Positions 38,750 to 47,015 of a DNA stretch of 64,000 nt are shown here, in pieces; position 1 is the first letter of the stretch; each line of letters begins with the position of its first letter. Source of the stretch: Bradyrhizobium tropiciagri (lineage in GTDB: Bacteria > Pseudomonadota > Alphaproteobacteria > Rhizobiales > Xanthobacteraceae); contig NZ_LFLZ01000045.1 of assembly GCF_001189845.1 (NCBI RefSeq), positions 1-64,000 on the forward strand, in the 5' to 3' direction. The position numbers were made by a program, and so were the translations under genes. The notes beneath the pieces were generated by a model. That model worked only from the letters and a program-made list of their open reading frames with translations. It was not told where the DNA came from and ran no database searches.

Positions 38750-40069
38750 TCAGGCTGTCTTGGCGTTGGTCGCGGTCTCGGCGGCGGCCGCAGCCGCCTC
38801 GTTGCCGTTGATGAACGCGCGGCGCATCGGCTTGATCACGAACAGCGCCATCAGCGCCGCGGTGGCATTGAGCGCGACCGCGATCACGAACACCGCCTGC
38901 CAGCCATAGCTGGCGGCAACGATGCTGGCGGCCGGCACCAGGAGCGCTGCGGTGCCTTTCGCGGTGTAGAGCATGCCGTTGTTGGTGGTCGCGAATTTCG
39001 AGCCGAAGGTGTCACCGCAGGTCGCCGGGAACAGCGAGTAGATCTCGCCGAACACGCCGAAATAGACTGCGGTGGCCAGCACGAACACCAGCGGGTTGTG
39101 GCCCCAGGTCGACAGCGTCAGCAGCATCAGCGCGCCGGTGCCGAACGCGATGAACATGGTGTGCTCACGGCCGATATTGTCGGACACCCAGCCGAAGAAC
39201 GGCCGTCCGAAACCGTCGAAGATGCGGTCGAGTGAGATCGCGAAGGTCAGCGCGGCCATCTGGAAGCCGGCGAGCGAGACTGGCGTCGCGGCGATCTTGT
39301 AGTCGTGCGCGATCGGCGCGATCTGCGCCGCCGCCATCAGGCCGCCGGAGGCGACCATCACGAACACCAGATACATCACCCAGAAGATCGGGCTGCGCAG
39401 CACCTGCGGCGGGGTGAAATCGATCTTGGTCTGCGGCAGGTTGAGTTGCTTCTTCTTCGGCGGGATCGAGACCGCGGGCTTCTGGATGAAGAAGGCGAGC
39501 AGGAACACGATCAGGCCTTGCCCGATGCCGAAGTCGAAGAACGCGGTCTGGTAGCCGCTCGAGGCGATCATGTTGGCGATCGGCACCACGGTCAGCGCCG
39601 CGCCCGCGCCGAAACCCGCCGCCGTTGCGCCGGCGGCGAGGCCGCGGCGATCGGGAAACCATTTCAGCGCATTGCCGACACAGGTGCCGTAGACCGAGCC
39701 GGCGCCGATGCCGCCGACGACCGCCGCGGCATAGAGCACGGTGAGTGAATCCGCGTAGGAGTTCAGCACCCAGGCGAGCGCGATCATCACGCCGCCGAAC
39801 ATGATGACGATCCGCGGGCCGTATTTGTCGACGAACCAGGCCTCGACCGGCACCAGCCAGGTCTCGGTCACCACGAAGATCGTGAAGGCGAACTGGATTG
39901 ACGCGCGGCCCCAGTGATGCGCGCCGTCGATCGGATCGACGAACAGCGTCCAGCCATATTGCAGGTTGGCGATCATCGCCATGCAGACGATGCCCATGAC
40001 GAGCTGCAGCCAGCGGAAGCCGCTGAACGAAGGTTGGGCTTGTGTTGCGGCAGCATTGCTGGAAACCAT
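38750..40069 (-). CDS. Oxalate/formate antiporter, MFS family (second copy)
   Basis: A 439-residue major facilitator with 12 predicted helices. Family traits of OxlT-type carriers are 'YGWTLFVDPIDGAHHWGRASIQFAFTIFVVTETWLVPVEAWFVDKYGPR', 'GGIGAGSVYGTCVGNALKWFPDRRGLAAG' and 'DNIGREHTMFIAFG'. It should exchange oxalate for formate, or take up oxalate, feeding Frc/Oxc. The start at 40069 has GGGAGGA seven bases upstream; the very long open frame further up is a shadow of the next gene. It has its own operator (40155-40171) and terminator and is paralogous to 40309-41604. Confidence 0.88.
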   Translation of the reverse strand: MVSSNAAATQAQPSFSGFRWLQLVMGIVCMAMIANLQYGWTLFVDPIDGAHHWGRASIQFAFTIFVVTETWLVPVEAWFVDKYGPRIVIMFGGVMIALAWVLNSYADSLTVLYAAAVVGGIGAGSVYGTCVGNALKWFPDRRGLAAGATAAGFGAGAALTVVPIANMIASSGYQTAFFDFGIGQGLIVFLLAFFIQKPAVSIPPKKKQLNLPQTKIDFTPPQVLRSPIFWVMYLVFVMVASGGLMAAAQIAPIAHDYKIAATPVSLAGFQMAALTFAISLDRIFDGFGRPFFGWVSDNIGREHTMFIAFGTGALMLLTLSTWGHNPLVFVLATAVYFGVFGEIYSLFPATCGDTFGSKFATTNNGMLYTAKGTAALLVPAASIVAASYGWQAVFVIAVALNATAALMALFVIKPMRRAFINGNEAAAAAAETATNAKTA

Positions 40070-40154
40070 CAAATCCTCCCGAGCGCGCCTGGTCTTCTTG
40101 TGACCCAGTGTCGCAATTATTGTGGCGTATCGTCGCAAGCACTTGGCGGGAGGT

Positions 40155-40171
40155 TGGTATACTATATTCCA
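40155..40171 (-). promoter_or_regulatory. Oxalate-type operator, second antiporter
   Basis: TGGTAT-ACTAT-ATTCCA, the 6-5-6 palindrome with one mismatch, about 85 bases upstream of the start at 40069. On the minus strand a TTGCTT hexamer lies two bases before it; the -10 box is not clear. Confidence 0.65.
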
Positions 40172-40251
40172 GAAAGCAAGCCAATCTTTCTGCTGCGTTG
40201 CAGCAAAACTGGCATACTTTGGGCTGATTGGGGCTCGCGATCGGGGCCGCG

Positions 40252-40285
40252 AAATGAAAAACGCCCGGCGTCGGCCGGGCGTTTT
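40252..40285 (-). terminator. Rho-independent terminator after the first antiporter
   Basis: Stem AAAACGCCCGGC (40258-40269) and GCCGGGCGTTTT (40274-40285) with a four-base loop; on the minus strand it ends in a T-rich tail. It separates the two antiporter transcripts. Confidence 0.85.
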
Positions 40286-40308
40286 CGTCAGCAGACGTGG
40301 CTCGTTAC

Positions 40309-41604
40309 CTAGGCCATCGCCGTCGATTTCTCGACCACGATTTTGCGCCATGGCTTGAGCACTGATATCGCGAGCAGCGAGGCAAGGATGTTGGCGCCGG
40401 CTGCGATGATGAACACGTTGTCCCAATTGCCCGACGACTGCTGCATGTAGTTGGCGATCGGTACCAGCAGTGCCGCAGTGCCTTTCGCGGTGTAGAGCAG
40501 GCCCGCATTCGTCGTCGCGAACTTGGCACCGAACGTGTCGGTGCAGGTCGAGGGGAACAGCGAGTAGATCTCGCCCCAGGCGAAGAACACGAAGCCCGAG
40601 AGCAGCACGAACCAGACCGGATCGTGGCCCCAGAGGTAGAGCATCCAGATGCCGAAGCCTTCCATGCCGAAGGCGATGAACATCGTGTTCTCGCGGCCGA
40701 TCATGTCGGAGATCCAGCCGAAGAACGGACGCGTCAGACCGTTGAGGACGCGATCGATGGTGGCCGCGAAGGTCACGGCCGTCATCGTCACCGCCATTAG
40801 CGTGACCGGCACGCTGTCGACCTTCCAGTCGACCGCGATCGGCTTCAGGTTCGCCGTCACCATCAACCCGCCGGCGCCGACGATCACGAACATGAAGTAC
40901 ATCAGCCAGAAGATCGGCTGCCGCAGCACTTCGGTCGGCTGATAGTTGCGTCGGGTCTGGATGATGTTGGCGTTCTGCACGACGGCCGGCACCTGTCCGG
41001 CCTTTGGCGCGAGCAGGAAGAAGGCGAGCAGCACGATGATGATGCCCTGGCCGAGACCGAAATAGAGGAAGGTGGTCTGGAAGCCGGAGTCCTTGATCAT
41101 CGCCTGGATCGGCGCGACCGTCAGCGCGGAACCCGCGCCGAAGCCGGCTGCGGTGATGCCAGCCGCAAGCCCGCGCTTGTCGGGAAACCATTTCAGCGCG
41201 TTGCCGACGCAGGTGCCGTAGACGCCGCCGGCGCCGATGCCGGCGATGATCATGCCGAGATAGTAGCCGTTCAGCGAGGTCGCCTGCGCGTTGATCGCCC
41301 AGCCGATCGCGCAGAGGATGCCGCCGATCAGCACGACGAGGCGCGGACCATATTTATCGACGAACCAGCCTTCGACCGGCACCAGCCAGGTCTCGAACAG
41401 CACGAACAGCGTAAAGGCCCATTGGATCGATGCGCGATCCCATCCAAACTTCTTCTGGATGTCGGGTACGAAGAACGTCCACCCGTATTGATAGTTTGCG
41501 ATCATCACCATTGCGGCGACGCCGATCGCAAGTTGCGTCCAGCGATAGGTGTCGCTGACACGCGCGGCCGCGGGGGCCGCAGTTGCCTGAACCATGTCCG
41601 ACAT
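40309..41604 (-). CDS. Oxalate/formate antiporter, MFS family (first copy)
   Basis: A 431-residue 12-helix carrier of the OxlT type. It shares with its neighbour 'MIANYQYGWTFFVPDIQ', 'ETWLVPVEGWFVDKYGPRL', 'GAGGVYGTCVGNALKWFPDKRGLAAG' and 'FSLFPSTCTDTFGAKFATTNAGLLYTAKGTAALLVP'-like segments, spread over the whole length, so the two arose by duplication. GGGAGGATGA precedes the ATG. An operator and promoter lie at 41654-41682 and a terminator at 40252-40285. Substrate assignment rests on family similarity and on the operator shared with oxc/frc. Confidence 0.9.
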   Translation of the reverse strand: MSDMVQATAAPAAARVSDTYRWTQLAIGVAAMVMIANYQYGWTFFVPDIQKKFGWDRASIQWAFTLFVLFETWLVPVEGWFVDKYGPRLVVLIGGILCAIGWAINAQATSLNGYYLGMIIAGIGAGGVYGTCVGNALKWFPDKRGLAAGITAAGFGAGSALTVAPIQAMIKDSGFQTTFLYFGLGQGIIIVLLAFFLLAPKAGQVPAVVQNANIIQTRRNYQPTEVLRQPIFWLMYFMFVIVGAGGLMVTANLKPIAVDWKVDSVPVTLMAVTMTAVTFAATIDRVLNGLTRPFFGWISDMIGRENTMFIAFGMEGFGIWMLYLWGHDPVWFVLLSGFVFFAWGEIYSLFPSTCTDTFGAKFATTNAGLLYTAKGTAALLVPIANYMQQSSGNWDNVFIIAAGANILASLLAISVLKPWRKIVVEKSTAMA

Positions 41605-41653
41605 TCATCCTCCCAGTGCGCGCTTTGTCATTCTGCTTGTGGCGCGGCGCAAT

Positions 41654-41682
41654 CATCTTGGTATCCGATATGCCATGGTTCA
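41654..41682 (-). promoter_or_regulatory. Promoter with oxalate-type operator, first antiporter
   Basis: On the minus strand: -35 TTGAAC (41682-41677), 17-base spacer, -10 CAAGAT (41659-41654). The operator TGGTAT-CCGAT-ATGCCA (41658-41674) fills the spacer with exactly the same offset as at the CBS gene. Confidence 0.75.
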
Positions 41683-41753
41683 AGCTGTCGCAGAGCCAGC
41701 GTGCGCATATGCCGCAGAAGACTCAGGCGCGCGCGAACACTAGTTCAGCGCGC

Positions 41754-41782
41754 AAAAAAATGGCCCCGGAAATCGGGGCCAT
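41754..41782 (-). terminator. Rho-independent terminator after the 47-residue gene
   Basis: Minus-strand stem ATGGCCCCG-loop-CGGGGCCAT (41782-41760) followed by seven T (41760-41754). A textbook terminator 77 bases after the small gene's stop. Confidence 0.88.
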
Positions 41783-41858
41783 TGGTCGAAGGTTCAATGT
41801 CAGGTCGCATCTTGCAGCGAAACACGCGCGGCGAAGAGCGGCAGGGAATCGCGGTGCG

Positions 41859-42002
41859 TCAGAGGCCGAAGCGCGGCAGGTCGCCGTTGCGGTTGGAGAT
41901 CTCCGCGCTCTTCATCAGCAGGCGGTCGATCGAAGCCAGCAGGCGGCCGAACAGGGTGGAGGAGGGCGCGAGCGCGATGGCGGTAGCAGTCGTCTTGGAC
42001 AT
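41859..42002 (-). CDS. 47-residue protein, predicted member of the oxalate regulon
   Basis: A small ORF starting 'MSKTTATAIALAPSSTLFGR' and ending 'NRNGDLPRFGL'. The central 'LFGRLLASIDRLLMKSAEI' would form an amphipathic helix. It has a good ribosome site (AAAGGGG, eight bases from the ATG), its own promoter with the oxalate operator (42054-42082) and a strong terminator, so I think it is a real expressed gene. The short length, Arg/Leu-rich helix and C-terminal 'LPRFG' are faintly like DUF1127-type small proteins, but the match is weak. It lies beside the oxalate antiporter; function unknown. Confidence 0.72.
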   Translation of the reverse strand: MSKTTATAIALAPSSTLFGRLLASIDRLLMKSAEISNRNGDLPRFGL

Positions 42003-42053
42003 TGGTGTCCCCTTTCACTGGAGGCCAGCAATGGGCCGGCATCATCTGCAGCC

Positions 42054-42082
42054 AAATTATGTATACCAGATGCCAGATACAA
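42054..42082 (-). promoter_or_regulatory. Promoter with oxalate-type operator, 47-residue gene
   Basis: On the minus strand: -35 TTGTAT (42082-42077), 17-base spacer, -10 TAATTT (42059-42054). Operator ATGTAT-ACCAG-ATGCCA (42059-42075), right arm perfect, left arm 4 of 6. The remaining 250 bases up to the next gene hold only the terminator at 42250-42278. Confidence 0.65.
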
Positions 42083-42249
42083 CGGGTTTGTTTGCATGGC
42101 AGCATTCGCCACTGTGCATTGCAGCATAATTGACCCCCTGGCATCCCAGATCCGAGGGAAAGCGGCGTGAAACCAGAGCCTTGAATCAGGCGTTCCCGGC
42201 GGCCGGATGTTCGGCCGTAGCCCGTGGTGCCCGCACGGCGCGGCCGTCA

Positions 42250-42278
42250 TAAAGAAGGCCGCCCCGATGGGCGGCCTT
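42250..42278 (-). terminator. Rho-independent terminator after the DUF2147 gene
   Basis: Minus-strand stem AAGGCCGCCC-ATCG-GGGCGGCCTT (42278-42255) followed by CTTTAT. Confidence 0.8.
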
Positions 42279-42334
42279 GAGTGACTGGGTTTGCTTTTCT
42301 TCTTGGCCGGTTGAAGGGTCGGGGCCAGATCCCT

Positions 42335-42841
42335 TCACCGCGTCCAGTCTTCGCCTGCGCACAGCGTTCCCATGCAGCCGCGTACATTCAGTGTGCCCGA
42401 CGACACCAGCGTCACCGAGCTCTCATAGGTCTTGCCGTCGTCGGCGTTGTAGATCCGGCCCGCCCATTTGTTCGGGCCGGCGGGCTGCATGTTGATGAAC
42501 AGCGACATGCCCATCACCGGGCGGGTGCGCTGCGCGGGATCGACATTCTTGTCGTCGAGCTGCGGCTTGCCGGTGGCCTTGTCGGTCGGCTCTTTCAGCC
42601 AGACGACGCGGCCGCACAGCGCGGCGCCGCAGCGGTGGACCTTGATCCTGGCGTCGCCGGACTGGGTCAGCCAGACGCCGGCCGGATCGCTCGCCTTGTC
42701 GGTGGCCTTGGCGGCTTCGGCGGTGCCGCCGAGGAGCGGGATGTGCAACGCCGCCACGATCAGGCGGCGGGTAAGGTGAGCGTGGATCAGCTGCTTTAGG
42801 GCCTTGAGCTGGCCGTCACTATCTGCGGGTAAAGTCATCAT
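42335..42841 (-). CDS. DUF2147 exported protein
   Basis: A 168-residue protein with a probable export segment ('LTRRLIVAALHIPLLGGTAEAA') and a DUF2147 domain: 'DPAGVWLTQSGDARIKVHRCGAALCGRVVWL', 'PVMGMSLFINMQPAGPNKWAGRIYNADDGKTYESSVTL', 'LNVRGCMGTLCAGEDWTR'. The conserved Cys pairs probably form disulfides. The family is small, periplasmic and uncharacterised. GAAGGTGG precedes the double ATG. Upstream is a striking cluster of TTCATGAA-type palindromes, so it is probably repressed or activated by a specific regulator. Confidence 0.85.
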   Translation of the reverse strand: MMTLPADSDGQLKALKQLIHAHLTRRLIVAALHIPLLGGTAEAAKATDKASDPAGVWLTQSGDARIKVHRCGAALCGRVVWLKEPTDKATGKPQLDDKNVDPAQRTRPVMGMSLFINMQPAGPNKWAGRIYNADDGKTYESSVTLVSSGTLNVRGCMGTLCAGEDWTR

Positions 42842-42849
42842 CCACCTTC

Positions 42850-42879
42850 TTCATGAAAAATTTCATGATAAACATGAAA
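42850..42879. promoter_or_regulatory. Tandem palindromes upstream of DUF2147 gene
   Basis: TTCATGAA (42850-42857) is followed by TTTCATG-ATAAA-CATGAAA (42861-42879). The arms share TTCATG. They lie just before the DUF2147 start and within 100 bases of the divergent DUF2975-XRE pair, whose XRE protein is one possible binder. Confidence 0.5.
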
Positions 42880-42975
42880 TAAATCACGTTTTAGGTTGAG
42901 TCAACAACATTACCAAGGCATGATGCATCCCAGCCGTAATGGCCTGTTTGGCAAAAATTTTTTCGGGTGGGTGCG

Positions 42976-43533
42976 ATGGGGAAATCGGTTCGCGAGCAGC
43001 GCCAGCTTTGGTTTCGAAGGCTCGATCGGGCGTTCTGGGTGATCTGGGCCGCGCTGCCGGTGGTGCTGTGGCTCGCCTATTACCGCACCACCACGGCCTC
43101 GGCCACGATCGCCGAAAGCCTCACCGGCGAGCAGGCCAAATGTGCCGCCATCGTCGCCAACCCGCTCACCATGTCGGCCAAGGGCCAGGTGCTGTTCTGG
43201 TCGCTGTTCGCGCTTGGGGTATCGTTTTACGCCGTGTTGATCGGCATCCTTCATCGCATGGTCAATCGATTCGCCAACGGGCGGATCTTCGTGTCCGAAA
43301 CGCTGCAAGGTGTCTGGTGGATGGGGATCTTCCTGGTGGTCTGGCCGTTTGTGGATACGATCACGACCGTTGCGGTGAGCTATGCCCTGTATCAACTCGG
43401 CGACGTCAAGTTCTTCCTGCCGAGTTACGGCGTCGACGTCAGCACCGTCGCCGGCGGCGTCTTCCTGATGGCGCTGAAGTTCGTGATCGAGCACGCCATC
43501 CTGTTGCAGTCCGAAAACGAGCTGACGATCTGA
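42976..43533 (+). CDS. DUF2975 membrane protein
   Basis: A 185-residue membrane protein with four helices (about 17-37, 75-98, 115-140, 148-172). The pattern 'GRIFVSETLQGVWWMG' before helix 3 is typical of DUF2975. Such proteins are regularly encoded next to a small XRE regulator (YoaS/YozG pair in Bacillus), as here. The start is ATG 42976 or GTG 42967. Function unknown. Confidence 0.8.
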   Translation: MGKSVREQRQLWFRRLDRAFWVIWAALPVVLWLAYYRTTTASATIAESLTGEQAKCAAIVANPLTMSAKGQVLFWSLFALGVSFYAVLIGILHRMVNRFANGRIFVSETLQGVWWMGIFLVVWPFVDTITTVAVSYALYQLGDVKFFLPSYGVDVSTVAGGVFLMALKFVIEHAILLQSENELTI

Positions 43534-43537
43534 GGTG

Positions 43538-43777
43538 ATGCCGGTGCCCATCGTGGTGAACCTCGATGTCATGCTCGCAAAGCGCAAGCGCCGCCTCGGA
43601 GACCTCGCGGACGCGATCGGCATCTCGATTCAGAACCTGTCGATCCTGAAGACCGGCAAGGCCAAGGCGATGCGCTTCTCGACGCTGTCGGCGATCTGCC
43701 GCGAACTGGACTGCCGGCCGGGGGACATATTGGAGTATGTGCCGGGCGATGAGGGGGGTGAAGGCGAGGGTGGTTGA
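43538..43777 (+). CDS. XRE-family small regulator (YozG-like)
   Basis: A 79-residue Cro/CI-type protein: 'LDVMLAKRKRRLGDLADAIGISIQNLSILKTGKAKAMRFSTLSAICRELDCRPGDILEYV' is one complete helix-turn-helix with the 'ISIQNLSILKTGKAKAMRFSTL' motif of the YozG group. GAGGTG is four bases before the ATG, and the gene starts five bases after the DUF2975 stop, so they form an operon and probably a functional pair. Confidence 0.85.
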   Translation: MPVPIVVNLDVMLAKRKRRLGDLADAIGISIQNLSILKTGKAKAMRFSTLSAICRELDCRPGDILEYVPGDEGGEGEGG

Positions 43778-43913
43778 TCCGACGCGCGGTCCCCGCCGCC
43801 TGCTCGTCATCGTGGAAAACATTGGCCTGTTGCGCTGATGGCGCAGAAACTTCCGGCAAATTCAGTTACATTCAGACCATATTTGAAAAATTTAGCGTCA
43901 TCCGGAGCAATGC

Positions 43914-45116
43914 GTGGCGTCAGACGCAGTCAGCCTGGTTGGTACAACAAGTGTAGTCGACGCGGCCGCGGCCCGAGCGCGGTTTTACGTGAAGATCGTG
44001 ACGCGCGGCGAGATCGAGGGGTGCCCGGCTTGGGCTGCCACTTTCGCCGATTTACGCAAGGATAACCGCTACTACGAGATCGTGGAGGATACGCTCCGCG
44101 ACGGCGTCGAGTACCGGTACCTCGCGATCATCGACCGGGCAGACTGCATCCAGGCGGTGCAGCCGTTTTTTTTACTTGAGCAGGACATTCTCGAAGGACT
44201 AGGCGCCGAATGGCAGCCGTTGCTGGCGCGCATCCGACGCTTCGTTCCCGGATTCCTCAAGATGCGCACCTTGATGATCGGGTGCTTTGCCGGAGAGGGA
44301 CATCTCGCCGGATCAGACACGGTGTCGCCTGGCGAGATCGCCGAGATTCTTTGCCGCGAGATCGTCGATCTCGCAAAGTCGTGCCGGGCGCAGCTCATTG
44401 TCCTGAAGGAATTCCCTGCGCGCTACCGGCCGGTGCTGGAGTGCTTCATCCGGCGCGGCTTCGCCCGCGCGCCGAGCATGCCGATGACGGCGCTCAACAT
44501 CGAGCACGACGATTTCGACGCGTACATGCGAAATGCGCTGTCACGGTCCGCGCGCTGGCAGCTCCGCAAGAAATTCAAGGCAACCGACGGTCAAACCATA
44601 GTCCTCACCGTCACCGAAGATGCAAGCGATGCCGTCGACGAGATCCATCCGCTCTACCTGCAGGTCTTCGATCGTTCGAAATTCCGTTTCGAGAGGCTGA
44701 CAGCCGACTATCTGCGCCGGCTTGGCAGCGACATGAAGGACAAGGTCCGCTTCTTCATCTGGCACCGGGGCGGGAAGGCGGTCGCCTTCAGCCTCTGCAT
44801 GGTCGAAGGCGACAGTCTGTTCTGGGAGTATGTCGGGTTGGACTATGCCGTCGCCCTCGACCTCCATCTTTACTACTACACCATTCGCGACATGATGAAC
44901 TGGGCGATGGCCAACGGCTACAAATGGCTTCGCAGCACGGGTCTCAGCTACGAACCGAAATTCCGGATGCGCCACGATCTCGATCCGCTCGACCTCTATG
45001 TGCGTCTTCGTTCTCCGCTTCCCAACTTTATTTTCAAGCTGCTGCTGCCCTGGATCGTGCCGGCCCGCTACGACAAGACCCTGCGGCGGTTCACGAACTA
45101 TCGCGATCTCTGGTAG
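43914..45116 (+). CDS. GNAT/FemAB-like acyltransferase
   Basis: A 400-residue protein of the Acetyltransf_6 (BioF2-like/COG3146-like) group. The C-terminal half has the typical pattern 'LSRSARWQLRKKFKATDG', 'HPLYLQVFDRSKFRFERL', 'FFIWHRGGKAVAFSLCMVEGDSLFWEYVGLDYAVALDLHLYYYTIRDMMNWAMANGYKWLRSTG'. These enzymes transfer acyl or aminoacyl groups; the substrate is unknown. GTG start with CGGAG six bases upstream. No operon partner. Confidence 0.75.
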   Translation: MASDAVSLVGTTSVVDAAAARARFYVKIVTRGEIEGCPAWAATFADLRKDNRYYEIVEDTLRDGVEYRYLAIIDRADCIQAVQPFFLLEQDILEGLGAEWQPLLARIRRFVPGFLKMRTLMIGCFAGEGHLAGSDTVSPGEIAEILCREIVDLAKSCRAQLIVLKEFPARYRPVLECFIRRGFARAPSMPMTALNIEHDDFDAYMRNALSRSARWQLRKKFKATDGQTIVLTVTEDASDAVDEIHPLYLQVFDRSKFRFERLTADYLRRLGSDMKDKVRFFIWHRGGKAVAFSLCMVEGDSLFWEYVGLDYAVALDLHLYYYTIRDMMNWAMANGYKWLRSTGLSYEPKFRMRHDLDPLDLYVRLRSPLPNFIFKLLLPWIVPARYDKTLRRFTNYRDLW

Positions 45117-45313
45117 CGGGGCGAGGCAACAAACGGACTCCCGATCGAGGGGCTTGTCACCGGCTCGCGATTGCGCGAGGACCTCTGCCTCGAAGCGGTC
45201 GAGACGCGCTTCGGCTTGGCTACGTCGATCGATCCGATGAGCCGACCGGAAGCGCGCGCCGGTTAATCGCATTGAGAGGTCGGGTTGCCCGTTCAAGACG
45301 AACGACGCCCGCC

Positions 45314-46297
45314 TCAATTCATCCAGCGCGGCAGCGGCAGGTTTTTCTTGCGCAGGAAATCCGGATTGAAGAGCTTGGACTGGTAGCGCTGGCCGCCGTC
45401 GGCGAGGATGGTGACGATGGTCTTGCCGGGGCCAAGGTCGCGTGCAAGCCGCATCGCCCCGACGATGTTGATCGCGCTCGAACCGCCCAGCACCAATCCC
45501 TCATGTTCGATCAGGTCGAACAGGACCGGCAGCGCCTCCTCATCCGTGATCTGGTAGGCGATGTCGATCGGCGCGCCTTCAAGGTTCTTCGTCACGCGGA
45601 CCTGGCCGATGCCCTCCGTGATCGAATCGCCTTCTGTCGTGAGCTTGCCGTTGGTGAACCAGTTGTAGAGCGCGGCGCCCATCGGATCGCTGAGCGCAAT
45701 CTTCACGGTCGGATTGCGTTCCTTGAGGGCGCGTGCAACGCCGCCCAGGGTGCCGCCGCTGCCGACGGCGCAGGTGAAGCCGTCGATCTTGCCGTCCGTC
45801 TGCTGCCAGATCTCGCGGCCGGTCGTGCGATAGTGGCCTTCGCTGTTGGCGACGTTGTCGAACTGGTTCGCCCAAAATGCTCCGAGCTCCGCGGCGAGGC
45901 GCGCGGAATAGCGTGCATAGTGGCTGGGATCGGAATAGGGCACCGCGGGTATCAGGCGCAGATCGGCGCCGTAGAGCCGCAGCAGGTCCTGCTTCTCCTG
46001 GCTTTGCGTGTCGGGCATCACGATCACGGAACGGTAGCCGCGGGCATTGGCCACCAACGCAATGCCGATGCCGACATTGCCGGCCGTGCCTTCGACGATG
46101 GTGCCGCCCGGCTGGAGCAGGCCGCGTTGCTCGGCATCGTTGATGATCGCCAGAGCCGCACGATCCTTGATCGAGCCGCCCGGATTGAGGAATTCCGCCT
46201 TGCCGTAGATGTCGCAGCCGGTGGCATCCGATGGCCCGCGCAGCTTGATCAGGGGCGTATTGCCAATCGCATCCAGAAGACCCGAGCGAACGTTCAT
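45314..46297 (-). CDS. cysK: Cysteine synthase family PLP enzyme
   Basis: A 327-residue fold-type II PLP enzyme, O-acetylserine sulfhydrylase type. PLP Lys in 'NPGGSIKDRAALAI'; the substrate loop reads 'EGTAGNVGIG' instead of the usual TSGNTGIG, which marks the 'cysteine synthase A variant' found in many alphaproteobacteria; the phosphate-binding loop is 'VGSGGTLGGVARAL'. 'GLVLGGSSAINIVGA' near the end is conserved. It makes cysteine from O-acetylserine and sulfide, though cystathionine-type activities occur in the group. A ribosome site GAAGGATGG precedes the ATG. Confidence 0.85.
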   Translation of the reverse strand: MNVRSGLLDAIGNTPLIKLRGPSDATGCDIYGKAEFLNPGGSIKDRAALAIINDAEQRGLLQPGGTIVEGTAGNVGIGIALVANARGYRSVIVMPDTQSQEKQDLLRLYGADLRLIPAVPYSDPSHYARYSARLAAELGAFWANQFDNVANSEGHYRTTGREIWQQTDGKIDGFTCAVGSGGTLGGVARALKERNPTVKIALSDPMGAALYNWFTNGKLTTEGDSITEGIGQVRVTKNLEGAPIDIAYQITDEEALPVLFDLIEHEGLVLGGSSAINIVGAMRLARDLGPGKTIVTILADGGQRYQSKLFNPDFLRKKNLPLPRWMN

Positions 46298-46490
46298 GGT
46301 GCCCCATCCTTCGTTTCCACGGCTATCTTACGCCGGGCCGGTCAGAGCGTTGGTGCTGTTCTCGCGGTGATTTGGGAAGCATCTCTATCGTCCGCGTGGC
46401 GATGCCGGCGATTTCGTTCTTTTTGAAGAGGCGCTATTCACACGAGCTTTCGCTTCGCAGAGGGCAATCCAGGTGCCATAGCTCCAGACG

Positions 46491-46518
46491 AAATGCCGCC
46501 GTTCAAGCGGCGGCATTT
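46491..46518 (-). terminator. Hairpin after the exported protein gene
   Basis: AAATGCCGCCG (46491-46501) and CGGCGGCATTT (46508-46518), 11 perfect pairs with a six-base loop, just after the stop at 46533; only a weak T-tract follows. Confidence 0.65.
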
Positions 46519-46532
46519 CGAGGGCACGTATG

Positions 46533-47015
46533 CTATTTCAGCTTATAGGTGCCGGTTTGGTGATTGCAGTCCTGAAATGTCCCGGCCTTGATGACCGGAA
46601 ACGGTCCGAGCGGCTGGACCGTGCCGCTTGCGACCATGCCTTCGTATTTTCCAGTGCCGACGACATTCTCGCGAGTGACCTTGCCGTCGTTGCCGAGAGC
46701 AAAGGTGGACAGGCGCTTGTCGCCATCCGCATCGATGGCCTCGCACACCGTGGATCCGGTGTTCTTGCCGTCGAGCGAAGCATTCATCCCAACGCAGCGG
46801 AAGGTGTGCTTGTCAAACATACCGCCCGGAGTGGTGCTTCGGATAGCCCCCGTCATTTCGTAACTGGCCGCAGTGTGCGTCTTGGAGAAGGTGATCACGT
46901 TGTTCGTGCCGGACCAGCACGCGGTGTAGTCGTAGTTGCCCTCCTTCGGCACTTCGGCTGCAAACGCAGATGGTACGGTGGCGACGATCAATAGGGGTAA
47001 TACGTAAGTTCGCAT
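46533..47015 (-). CDS. Exported protein of unknown function
   Basis: A 160-residue protein with a clear signal peptide ('MRTYVLPLLIVATVPSAFAA'). The mature part is beta-rich, with four Cys ('TACWSGTNN', 'FRCVGMNASL', 'TVCEAIDADGD', 'FQDCNHQTGTY') likely paired in disulfides. It is seen in Bradyrhizobium as a hypothetical protein. An excellent AGGAGGGG ribosome site stands before the ATG. It is alone and flanked by a terminator hairpin. Confidence 0.7.
   Translation of the reverse strand: MRTYVLPLLIVATVPSAFAAEVPKEGNYDYTACWSGTNNVITFSKTHTAASYEMTGAIRSTTPGGMFDKHTFRCVGMNASLDGKNTGSTVCEAIDADGDKRLSTFALGNDGKVTRENVVGTGKYEGMVASGTVQPLGPFPVIKAGTFQDCNHQTGTYKLK

Noticed and set aside
38750..41191. Long 813-codon frame covering both antiporter genes
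   Set aside because: Only the part from 40069 down encodes a transporter; the upstream part is out of frame with the first antiporter and crosses its terminator.
42139..42155. TGGCAT-CCCAG-ATCCGA after a TTGACC
   Set aside because: Only one good arm, and no plus-strand gene close enough downstream to be served by it.
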